From NCBI GenBank assembly GCA_036346275.1, contig CM070723.1, positions 6,138,001 through 6,202,000 of the forward strand: a stretch of 64,000 nt of DNA, written 5' to 3'. Below, piece after piece: positions 34,481 through 45,208 of the stretch (its first letter is position 1; each line of letters begins with the position of its first letter). The position numbers and the translations under genes were made by a program. This stretch comes from Otatea glauca. Taxonomy: Eukaryota; Streptophyta; Magnoliopsida; Poales; Poaceae. Below the pieces are notes generated by a model, which was given only the letters and a program-made list of their open reading frames with translations, was not told where the DNA came from and made no database searches.

Positions 34481-36770
34481 CATGGATTCAGAATTGGAAG
34501 GGAACAGTGGTACTGCTCTGTATATGCCACTTGTCTACGGGGGAATCCTGTGTCAATTCGATTATCCTAGTCGCTGTCCTAGGTGTCTATAGTACAGATT
34601 AGGATCAAGCGACACCGACGTCTTCCAGTTCAGCACACATGATTACTTTAGTATATAAATATATAATCCTCTTATTACAAGTTAGTGTTACGAGTTTGTA
34701 ATGACCTGACGCCGATAAATATTTCTCCTGGATCCATCCCAGCGCCATCCCATATACCCATTGGAGATTACACTGAAGCTTCAGGGAGAAAATGTACACG
34801 CATAAAGCGGCTCCCGTTCCAGCTATGCGAGAGTTCGGAATCTGCCATTGTAACAGTGCATGATTCGTGGAAGATATTCAGTCTACAACGATGCTAACTG
34901 CCTAGGAAGGGAAACAGATGCAACGAAGTAAACGAAAACCGACGTTGCCATCTGAGAAACTGATGGCATCGCACTTGCACCTTTCCTCACGCGATTCTCC
35001 CTCGCTGCCAACCTGAGGCCGAGCCATGAAATCTGCCGATATGTTTCACCAAACTCGGCTTAAGAAAACTGTAGACCCTGTGGATTAAATTGAGCCACAG
35101 GCGCTGAGCCACAAAGAATTCGGAATGTCCATATGGCATCACCCTAACCAAAAGAGGCAGGATGGAACTAACACTGAGCTAACGTGTGAGCAGAAAAAGA
35201 TTCTATCTGCTGAAATGATATGGCGCTACTGCTAGCAGAACAATATTTTAAGATGTGTGTTTAGAGATTGTTCCTACCCGAAATAACAATGTTGAACAAT
35301 TCGGTAGACATTATTGAACTTTTTTTCTCTTTTTTTGCTCTCGGTACTACGTACCTTATTCAATCAAGCCCGTTTAAACCTGACAAATACAAAATATTAA
35401 TCAATTTCATCATTAGAATGTGCAAATTATTGTAAGGGCTGTACCTAAGATTATCAACAGTATGGTATCGTGCTTATGAAATTGTTCTCTCTAATACATA
35501 ATGCATCGTAAACAGAAAAACTTACCAATGCAACACGCTCATCCCTGCTTTTGAAAGCCCCCTCTACTTTTCTGAACTCTGAAGCCATGTGATGTGCAAC
35601 TTTCTCTGATCCGAGTATCTGACTTTATCTTGGAAATCTGGTAGGTGCCATAGCTACCTGCACGCTATGGTGCTAAACCGCTAATCTGGAATTGCAAAAT
35701 TCCAACACAAATGATGAACGTTGGGATGGAACATTCCATTTAAAAAAAACAAGTGGTGTACGCGCGCGGTGTCACATCGAGGGTGATTTTTCAGAACTTT
35801 TTTTCTTTTTTAAAAGGGCATGATCCGGGTCTGAACGCATTTATCTTAAACCGCGAGGTCTTTTTAACTCAATCTTGTGAAACCACGAGCATTTTTTTTA
35901 AAATAGGTGATGAGAGACTTGAATGTATTTTTGGAATTTTTGAAGGGATCTTTGCGAAAGAGCCGGTGGAGGGCTTAAATGTTTTTTTAATTTCTAGAGG
36001 GATCTAGTCGCAATTTCAGAATTTTTAAAAAGCCTTTTTGCAAAAAAAAAATCCAATAGAAGACCATACAAATTCGAAACTTCCAGATGACCACTCTGCA
36101 AGCTTGGTGACGTGGCTCATCCCTCTGGCATAGTATATAGTATATCTACTAGCCAGGAGTGGAACTTTCTGGATGAGAATTGCTAAATTTTCCCAATTGC
36201 ATTGCTCGATCAACGGATGGCGAAAGTTGCCTCTAGAAGGGTGGCATCACTCCTGGCTACATGTTTAGGATATACCCTTGCTGTCAGGCACCCGGCCATC
36301 AATAAACAATGAGTAGATGCCGACAAAGAATTGGTCGATGTCTTGAAATGGAAAGCAAACATCACTAAAATACTAGTAGTACTCCGGTGCTAGCCTTGCT
36401 TCTCTCGATTTGCTGCTTTGCGCGGAAGCAACCATGTAGGCATGGTGTTTTGGCCTAATTGACATCACTGAAGACAAGATTTTCTTAGTTGCTTAGAAGT
36501 TAGGAATAGGATATACAGTAGTAGTAGTAGTCATTAGAGTTTCGTGTCGTGCTATATAGTTTCTAAGCCTCTCTAGAACTGTCGATACTCTATACCCTGT
36601 GTAATAATTAAACTAGGTGTACTTTCAATTTGCTCCCACACTCTGTCCTCCGGTAGGTATGCATATATGCCAAGCTAGACTTAGCCTATGCATGCTTCTT
36701 TCGAGATCTTCATTTATGGATCGTATGAGCTTGTGCTTAGACTTAATTGGGTTTAATTATCTTTTGACTA
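34481..36770. other. Intergenic DNA without recognisable gene
   Basis: Only short open frames without family resemblance (longest 84 codons at 35753-36007). 35750-36060 has repeated ctttttaaa-like and gggatct words and may be transposon-derived. Nothing else seen. Confidence 0.4.
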
Positions 36771-36771
36771 A

Positions 36772-37019
36772 GAGCACTCTCAATGATTTAATACTAAGGC
36801 TTGATACTATAGGAAAGAGAGTGGTTATATGGCATTTTAGAAAGAAATTTTTTTTACCCCAACGGCTTGTTATTTATGTTTGATATTAAAGAACCCTATA
36901 ATCATCATGCAATTAGCCATTCCAATACAAAAATAGTATCAATTAATCCATCCAATGTGCCGATACTATTTTCTTGGTTTCAAAAAAATAAAAGTATAAG
37001 TGATTATTGAGAGTGCCCC
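36772..37019. mobile_element. MITE-like element (about 248 bp)
   Basis: The left end GAGCACTCTCAATGATT and the complement of the right end (GGGGCACTCTCAATAATC) form a terminal inverted repeat of about 16 bp. The interior is AT-rich, non-coding and carries the words aatactaagg and atagtatc in mirrored positions. No clear target duplication was found, so the superfamily is open. Confidence 0.55.
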
Positions 37020-37549
37020 AAGTAACCATGAATTTGTAGATAGATCAAAGTGATGATGACAACAACGCATTACACGGTCAGTACAGTGGAGTAGTGCACT
37101 GCTCGATCCCAGCAATTAATTTGACCGTGAACAACTTGCTGGATCGATCGTTTTGAAGTAAACAACGATCGAAGTGATCGCCATTTTCGATATCAAGAGA
37201 GCGCGCCAAGTAAACGACGACTCCGACGCCGCGGATGGAATCGACTTGCACGTTTAGAAATCAACACGAGCATCCACAGAATAGGTCGAGTTGACATTGT
37301 TGCAGGCGGCGATGACCTTGAAGTTCGTGTGGTGTAGTTGAGTATACTTGATGAAACTACGGCGTTCAACGATCGCCCCTTCTGACTTGATCGACTCCGG
37401 CCATTGCATAAGGAGATCGAATTGTTCATTGTTTTAGCTCTCTAAAAAAAATATTTTATAGAATTAATCTCTATAGAAGATTTTTTATATAGAATTAGTC
37501 TCAATCTGCACATAGGAAGCACGGAATTCGCTGGCCCGCCACACCGCGG

Positions 37550-37760
37550 CAATTGGATTTGCCGCGCCCCCACCACGGAAAACCGATTTCTCATGCCTCC
37601 ATTCCGTGGAAAACCGATTTCCCAGCGCCCCCATTCCGCGAAAAACCGATTTCCCATGCACTCGTTCCGCGAAAATCGGTTTTTCGTGCCTCCCCTCCGT
37701 GGTACCGTCGCTGGGTTCCGCGCCGAAGGATTTCCCATGCCCTCCTTCCACGGAAATGTG
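37550..37760. repeat. About 31-bp tandem repeat, 4-6 degenerate units
   Basis: The word aaaaccgattt(c) starts at 37579, 37610 and 37642, and a variant at 37672, giving steps of 31, 32 and 30 bp. Each unit also carries catgc(c/a)…ttccg(t/c)g. Later units (to 37760) are more diverged. Long open frames on both strands here are a by-product of the repeat. Confidence 0.75.
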
Positions 37761-37769
37761 TCACATATC

Positions 37770-38655
37770 GCGCTATTGTGATTCCCGTGCTCCCCGTGCG
37801 CAGCAATTACGGGCCAGACGCTATTTTTGCAAAAAAAAACACATAGAGTACTAAAAAATTCTTAAGAAGCTATAACAGTGAAAAATTCATAGGATAAGTG
37901 AGCGTGTCAGACAAGCATGTACTGCTGCATGTTTGGTTCTCGACCTAATTAAGCTAGCATATATCAAGCATGCATATCTTTGATATTAATTATCAGCTTG
38001 GCTTTTTCTTAAGTGCTGTCACAAGGAATCATGTAAATAATACCAAGAATATGTGCTCTCTAGAAATTGCATGAGCAGTTGATTTCTAAAGGCGATAGGC
38101 ACAGAAAATAAACCAAGGAAAGAGGTTACTCTAGTACAATCCAGATCGACATGAAGAGCAAGTTACTTGTTCTTTAAAATTTGGTACTGCATTCACATAG
38201 TACACTGTTGTGTGCCTTTTAGATCGTAGGTAAATTATCTGACAGTACGTCTGTTATGTATCCTTGTTCATAGTTATTATTGATATACAAGCCGTCTTGT
38301 TTTGCTTTTAGAAAAAAAAAAGGAACCATGATGGACCATCTAGATATCAGCCAATACATGAACCGAGTTGCTATCGTTAGGAACTACAGGAGTGCTTACC
38401 AATTCGTTTTCAGCAAAGTGAACTATATCCAAATTAATTTTAATAGTCGGTAATCCGTGCATTTCCACCTGCTAGCTTCAAAGATAAACTTAATTATCTC
38501 TATCCTAAAGCATAAAAAAAATTATATATTAGGTTATTAAAATAGCATTCAATTGACGAATCTAATTTCAATTTTAACGTTAATTTTTTATTATTAATAA
38601 TTTGTCCAAGTTCTACAAGGATAAAAGGTGATCTCTAATTAATGAATTGATGTAC
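37770..38655. other. AT-rich DNA without recognisable gene
   Basis: No open frame of interest and no terminal repeats recognised. Confidence 0.4.
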
Positions 38656-38659
38656 ACCA

Positions 38660-39682
38660 TGTAACATCCCAAGTTTTGCACCAACTGAAATAATAAATAT
38701 GCCAAGTCATTTTTTGAGTTTATTATGAATTTTCAGGCTTTTCTGGAATTTTTGGCACTTAAAGAAAATACTTTTCAATAACCTAGTTATAACTTCTCAT
38801 TTTCAAACCTCAAATTTAAATCAGCGAGTCTGGAAATATTTTACTTAAATCTCAAATATTCTGAAGGACCCCTTCAAAAAATTTCATAAATTTTTGGAGT
38901 AAGTTTCTCATTAATTTGGGAGCAGTGCTTCAATGCTTTCCTTCTCAATACAAGTTGCACAAATCTTAAAGCAAGCGAAGGGGTAAGTAATCGCTATCTA
39001 CCCTTCATTCATGCTTTAATATTTGTGCAACTGTAAAAAAGAAAAGCATTGAAGCACTTAATTTGGAAAATCTAATACTACATGCTTTATTAAAACTAAA
39101 ACTCTAAAAGAATTCTAGAAATTCCAAAATTTCCTAGCCACAATTTAAAGACTTAATTGAAATCCAATTAAATCTGAAAATGGAAGTCCCCTATCAAAAA
39201 TCATCTTTCTCAGTAGGGAAGCGTACTTTGGTCAAATACGCTTTCCTTTTACAACCCTTCCTCTTTTCTTCTCTCTCTGCGAACTAGGCTCACTCGTCAG
39301 TCTCTCCTTTGGCTATGCGCACCCAGGACACGCCCTTCGCCGCGCCATGCACGCCCTGGCCATGTCGTGCATGTGCGCAAGACCACAAGAGCATAGAGAA
39401 CCATTCTGCCACGTCTCCACCCTTCACCGGCCATCGCCACCAGCTTCGCCCATGCCGTCTCCAGCCATCAACGCCATGACGTACCATTGGAACTTGCGCC
39501 CTCGCCCTGTTCCATCCGCCAGCTCTATGCCCCGCTGCCTCACTGCCCGAGCAAAGTCCCCAACCGAGCTGGCACCTCCCCTGTGCCGCCGCCGCTGCCC
39601 TGACACTCCATGCGCTGCAAGCTAACTAGAAAAACCCAGATTCGAGCTAGCTGAGATAAATATGATAAATGAAGATGTTACT
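38660..39682. mobile_element. Probable gypsy-type LTR fragment or solo LTR
   Basis: Begins TGTAACATCCCAAGTTTTG, the usual start of a group of plant Ty3/gypsy LTRs, and at 39674-39681 has GATGTTAC, the expected complement at an LTR end. The stretch 39290-39620 is GC-rich with overlapping frames of no known family. No primer-binding site follows. It contains a small hairpin MITE at 38920. Confidence 0.45.
38920..39057. mobile_element. 138-bp foldback MITE with 9-bp TSD
   Basis: Perfect 9-bp duplication TTAATTTGG at 38911-38919 and 39058-39066. The two halves pair over about 60 bp (AGTGCTTCAATGCTTT against its complement, then GTTGCACAAAT and TTAAAGCA), leaving a loop of about 17 nt around 38985. 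Size and 9-bp duplication point to a Mutator-related MITE. A transcript through it would form a long hairpin of the kind Dicer-like enzymes cut. Confidence 0.75.
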
Positions 39683-39689
39683 ATTTTAT

Positions 39690-40310
39690 TGTGTACTTGC
39701 TGAGTCATGGACAACATTCAAGTAGCACTGGCCCTCAGTGGCAATGGCCACTGACAAGTGCATTAAATGCATTGTTTGATAGTTGGACTTGGGTCCAGTG
39801 CTACCAGCCCTACATGGGCGATAGCACCGAAAATGCTGAATTTTTATGTATTTTTGCTCCAACGGTTGGAAATATTGGTGGAAGACTATAAATACCCCCA
39901 CACCTGCATACTAGAGTAACTCTTGGATCTCATTGAACATATTTGAGCTCTAGCAAGCCTCCAACTCACTCTTGTGCATTAAAATCTCATTTTCAGAGAG
40001 TTAGGAGCATTCAAGTGTGCATTTAGTGTTTGAATCTTTTGACACTTGAATTGAGCTCAAGCAAGCGTCAAGACTTGTTACTCTTGGAGGTTGTCGCCTC
40101 CTAGACGGCTTAGAGGTGAAGGAACTGGTGACTTTCTCAAAGAAGCTTGTGAGAAAGCTCGGTGAATTGTGAAGGCCAGAGCGTGCCTACCCAGAGCGGG
40201 AAAGAGCTACCAAAGTGATCAAGGGAGCCTCATTTGCACAAAGGAGCCGACTTGAGTTGGTCAAGCTACCTCAACGTGGATTAGAGGAGACCAGCAAGTG
40301 CTGTTGCTCC
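39690..40310 (+). mobile_element. Fragment of a SIRE-type copia LTR 3' part
   Basis: Shares words and their order with 47000-47770 of the SIRE-type LTR: (g)gtgctaccagccctacatgggcg, ctccaacggttg, tagacggc, tttctcaa(a/g)ga, gtgagaa(a/g)g, cctaccc(a/g)gag and cctcaacgtggattag(a/g)ggaga. TATA-like actataaataccc lies at 39884. It lacks the primer-binding site and is a diverged, truncated relative. Confidence 0.7.
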
Positions 40311-40770
40311 ACCTCATCCTTCCACTCAACATCTCCCTCACGCGATAGCTTCTTGTGCTGTTGCTCCACCTCATCCTCAAACCACGATGGGTAGTGGCAA
40401 CAACGGTGATGGGGATGGGCAGTGGCGGCAGCAACGACGGTTGATCTACAGTAAGATCTAGCAGCGATCGGCAAGGATGGAAGTGGAAGTGGCAGAGCGC
40501 CCATCTCATCCTTGAGCTGTGATGGACAAGGAATGAAGAGGTGGCATAGATCAACACTACACCTCCTCCGATTCCCTGTTTCAGCACCTTTTCCTCACCT
40601 CTCTCTCTAATCTAGTCATGGATTGCCACCTCACAGCGAATTGGAGTGTGAATCATCATGACTTAGATCACTGCCGAACCCCGATCTGGTTCACGCAATC
40701 GTGATCAGAGTTTGACAGGAGTTACCGTGAATCCGGTAACTATGCATACACGTACTTTCAGCCTGCTGGC
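40311..40770. other. Short interval without recognisable gene
   Basis: Contains two copies of the word ctgttgctccacctcatcct (40302 and 40358), i.e. a small direct duplication. Open frames on the minus strand have no family resemblance. Confidence 0.4.
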
Positions 40771-40774
40771 TATT

Positions 40775-43700
40775 TGAAACAACCCAAAAAATTTAATCAT
40801 GCAAAAGAGATCATCAACATATTAATAGCGCCTATAAATTAAAACAATCAGCAAGTCTGATCATCAATTTCATTCATTAACAAATGCTATACACCAATCA
40901 TAAATTCTGATGTACATAAATATCAAATTGCATCAAAAAATTACATGAATTCTCAAATTCCCTAAGAACTAAGCTTTAGTTGATCTTCGACTTCAATTTC
41001 TGGAGAGAGAGAAAAATGTCAGTCATCCTCATATATGATAAAAGCAAATCAAGCAAAAAGTTAAAAGTTTAGGTTTGTCGTCAGACCCAATGTATATAGA
41101 GCATGCTCATCGAGATACCAGGTCCGCCCGTGGCTTGACGCACTTCTCACGACTTAGGGTTTCATCGCCCGACATTAAAACAAACCTATAATTATCGAGT
41201 AACCAAAGCATTGCACTAATAGTGCACAAATATCCCATGGTAGTAAGGTAGAAGCCACAAGGTAAAAAGGTAAATGCACCACTGTAAAAGGGGATGATGA
41301 CCAGCCCTAGCCAAAGCCCCCCTCACAACTAGTTCCTTACAACCAAAGCCACCAATGCTAGCAAGCCAATTCCTTCCTCCATACACACCCCAACCTAAGG
41401 CCAAGCAAGAAGACCAAGCAAGCCACTAGGGAGGAGCAAGGCTAGAAGCTAAGTACCAAGAGGCCAAGCCCCAACCTTCCATCATCTAGCAAGCAAATAA
41501 GGAGCCCAAAGCCAGGAAGCTCAAGCACATAACCACCACCTCAACATCCTCACCATCAAGCCTCCCCATTCCCAAACCTCATTTCCACCCTCTCAATCTA
41601 GGTAAGCAACCATTCCTTAGTCACTAGCAACCACATAGGAGAATCATGGTAGAGCACCAACATAGATAATAATGACAGTAGGACTAAGCGGGTTCTCAGA
41701 GGAGCAATAGCCGTAGGGGCGGCGCCACGCGTGCCCGACAACATTCAAGTACTCCCCGACGTACAGAAGGCTTCGGGTATCGACATAGCACCGCCAAAAC
41801 TCAGGCACTTAGCTCATTTTTTTCATCATAAAACCATATCGCAATCTTTGCATATTCAAGCACATAGCAATCACATAATAAGAATCAAAAGAAATTAGCA
41901 AGTAGTATAGTAAGGGGGTTGGCAACCGTGAACTGGAGAGGGGAGGCCGAGTTGGCCGAGCTACGCGGGACCAAGCCGGTGATTAGTGACCAAAGCCAAA
42001 GCTCAGTGGCAAGGGGCCGAGCCAAGGCCGAGCTTAGGTGGCACCAGGAGGGCAGCGGCCGTGAGGGCGAGGCAATGCCAGGGAGGAGGCCATGCGATGG
42101 GCTGGCGTGGTGATGGCCCTGGCGGCGCGATCGAGCGTAGACCCACATGCGTAAGGAGGAGAGGGAAGGAGCTAAGATCGGCGGGAGGCAAGGCCAATCC
42201 CAAGGAGGCGTGGGGCCAAAGGCTGAGCCCAAGGCAGTGCGGGGCCAGTGGCCAAGTCCCGGGGCAACGCAAGATAGGGGGAGAGGGGAGCAGCAGTGAA
42301 CAGGAGGAGAGGGCCGATGGTGGGCAGTCGACGAAGTAGGCCAGGGGCAGTCGGGTGAGGAACCGACGGGGATTGGTGTGGGAAACCGAGAGAGAGAGGA
42401 GAGGGGGATTAGAAAAGATGAGGAAGGAAAAGGAGTGGATAAGAACCAGATGGGGGAGAAAAGAGAAAGGAGAAAGGGGAAAAGAAAGGGAAAAATAAAA
42501 GGGAAGGAAAAAGAACGAAAAGGGAAAGGAAAAGAGAGGGGGGAAATAAAGTGACACCGATAATAATGATGGTAATAATAATGATGATGATGATAATAAT
42601 AATAATGATAATAAATAGAGGAATGGTAATAACGCAAATAAGACATAATACTGACCTTGGAAAAATTTAAATAAAAACCAGAAGTGGGATGAACATGATT
42701 GGATAAAGAAATAAAAGGATGACTAATATTAACAGCCACCATAACGACCAAATAAGAAGAGAATACATCTAATTGAGTAAAAACCTTATCACATTTAATA
42801 TGCAACATAGAGTAAATCACACCGTATACATGTATAAATTTTAGCAATAATCAGAGAAAGGTAGGACACCATAAAATAACTACTAATTTGATAATAATTT
42901 GAAATATAATATTCCATAATTTCAGAAATTGAATTAAATTTGACAGAATGTCACTTTCAGAAACCGTGTGAAGATGCCAATTATCATTCTTTTCTAGGCA
43001 AGTTTTCTTAATCATATAAATTCAATCGAAGGTATTTCTTTATATGTGATATCACCAATGCACTGAAAAACTCTTTTAAAAGAAAACCCTAAATCGGAAG
43101 TTGATGGAATGAATGGTTTGTTTGTGGCACTTCAGCTATGGGCTATATATATATAGCCGTTGGGGCCCTCTACATAGGCTATGATATAAGGATAAATAAC
43201 TACACTCGGATAATAAGCTATATTTATAATACCAACTATAGTGTGTGAAATCGATAAGAAAAGATTGTCCTATGAAGGTATTATGATCTCTACATTGGGC
43301 ATGAGTAGATAACTAAGGGTGGAAGCCGAGTAGGCCAGAAGGCCCAGTGAGACCATAGATTGGGAGATACAGCTATATGCTGAAGTGATTAGAATTCAGC
43401 TATGGGCTGAGATCGAAGGACTCAACTATAGGTTGAGAATACAGGACTCAGCTATAGACTGATCACAGGACTCAACTATGGGTTGAGAATGTATGCCTCA
43501 GCTATGGACTGAAGTGATTGGAAATCAGCTATGGACTGAGATTTTAGAACGTAGCTATAGGCTGATAGTTTAGAATACAGTTATGGGCTGAGATTCTAAA
43601 ATTATGCTATGGGCTAAAATTGTTGGAACTCAGCTATAGGTTGGGAATTTTGGGCGCTATATTTAAACGATATGGGATGAGTACCATCGCTGTGGGCATA

Positions 43701-44554
43701 GTACGACTGGTACGCTGAGGGTAGGCGAGGAACAGTCGAGGACACCACTACTCATTGGTTACCAGGGTTGGAGATCTAATACTAGAATAGTGATAGACAT
43801 TCTGGGGCCTCATGGGATAGGGTCACTATAGGTAAAGTGGTACAAAACTGCACAGGGTAAAATCATGAATTTATGTCTGTCTCCTAGATTAGAGACTACG
43901 GAAGCTAAGTCTGCCTCATATACGAGTGCTAGTAGCATTTTCAATAATTAAAATGGGTAACACAACTTTTTCTAATAAAACCTTATCTTTGGAAAAAAGA
44001 TTTGAGAAAGGTATAGACGAGCTGGATGTGCAAAAATTCATATGATGTGTTTTATTATTAATGCTTGCTGAATACTTTTATACTCACTCTTGCTTAATTT
44101 CTCCTTTGCTTAGAGAATTGCTTCGGTGGTTATGCATCTGGTTGGAACATCTATCCCAATGGGTTCGACTATGAGACATGGAGTAAGGATCACCGGCAGA
44201 ATCAGAATTATGAGGAGATAGACTACTAGGAGGATTATGTTGTTGGATAGACCATATATTAGCTATCGTCGATCTTTAGTGTACTTAATAGTTATGTATT
44301 ATATTTTTGTTGTACTTGGATCTTATGTATATTATACTATACTTGTAGCCTTGCATGACAATGGACTGTAATAAGTTTTTAGTTCAGTATCTAATTATTG
44401 TTCTACTGCAACACTCTAAATAAAGTGTATTAACTGATAAAATATTGGGTGCGCTCGATATTTTGTTAGCTAATATGCCGATATCAGTGTAATTAACTCA
44501 GAGTAATGGTAGTGTTACTGTTATTACCCTGAGCTAATTATACAAGTCACCACA
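40775..44554 (+). mobile_element. Long Ty3/gypsy-type LTR (about 3.8 kb, Tekay/Del-like)
   Basis: Starts TGAAACAACCCAAAAAATT, close to the TGTAACAACCC start of several plant gypsy LTRs, and ends …ACCACA directly before a primer-binding site. The stretch 44110-44240 (ggttatgcatctggttgg, then atgagacatggagtaagga) is of the type seen near the end of such LTRs. The minus-strand 320-codon frame at 41885-42847 is low complexity (long Tyr/His, Ser/Phe/Pro runs) and overlaps others, so I do not call it a gene. 5' border uncertain. Confidence 0.55.
43370..43665. repeat. Tandem array of small hairpins, word CAGCTATGGGCTG
   Basis: About ten units, 25-50 bp apart. Perfect hairpins include CTCAAC-TATAG-GTTGAG (43421-43437) and CTCAAC-TATGG-GTTGAG (43471-43487); others read TCAGC-TATGG-GCTGA (from 43396). 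Arms change in a paired way (CAGC/GCTG and CAAC/GTTG) while the loop stays TATRG. Further diverged units run to about 43645, and one lies apart at 43132. Confidence 0.8.
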
Positions 44555-44556
44555 AG

Positions 44557-44568
44557 TGGTATCAGAGC
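44557..44568 (+). other. Primer-binding site (initiator tRNA-Met type) of the gypsy element
   Basis: TGGTATCAGAGC is complementary to the 3' end of plant initiator methionine tRNA, the usual primer of reverse transcription. It follows the LTR end by two bases. Leader DNA continues to 44794, where the SIRE-type element cuts in. Confidence 0.8.
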
Positions 44569-45208
44569 AATGGTTACGAGAACCATGCAAATAAATAATT
44601 AGAGACCTATAGGAAGTCTAAGGGAAAAAGATTTATCGGCTATATGGCACTAGCTATATTTATAGCACCCATCTTGTCAAATAATAGTAGTAAGTTCAAC
44701 TTTAATATTTTTGCTAGTTAGACCACCAATACTCATTAGATTCTTTTTAAGGGGGGTAGCCAGGACCCAAACAGAGAGGAAGCACCCGAGCAGGTGAAAG
44801 TTCAAGCTCCATTAAGTTGGTTTTGGTGTTAATGACAAATCTAATCTTGAGACTAACTCTTTTGATAATTATAATATTGATTAGTCTCAATTGTTAATTA
44901 ATGACAAATCTTTTATAAGACTAACTCTTTTATTGAGTATATCTTTGATTAGTCTCATCTTATTGAAAAATGGAAAACCCAAGGTATGCACTCGTATTCA
45001 CTTTACGATATCTTAATGCATATTTTGGATTCAGGTTAAAGGATGAACTCTACCATTATTCAGACATCAAGATGTGCATTAATGTCTCAACTCCATATAT
45101 ACATGAATGCACACATTTAGGGGGAGTTCATGCTTAATCTTGAAGTTTCAAAGTATTGATCTAATCCATCTTTCTATATTAAGGAACATTACATTGAAAC
45201 AACCATCT

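Noticed and set aside
40311..40770. Possible gene on the minus strand (108 codons)
   Set aside because: The open frame comes from a small direct duplication of ctgttgctccacctcatcct and has no family resemblance.
41885..42847. 320-codon open frame on the minus strand
   Set aside because: It is built of Tyr/His and Ser/Phe/Pro runs from simple sequence, overlaps other open frames, and lies inside a gypsy-type LTR.
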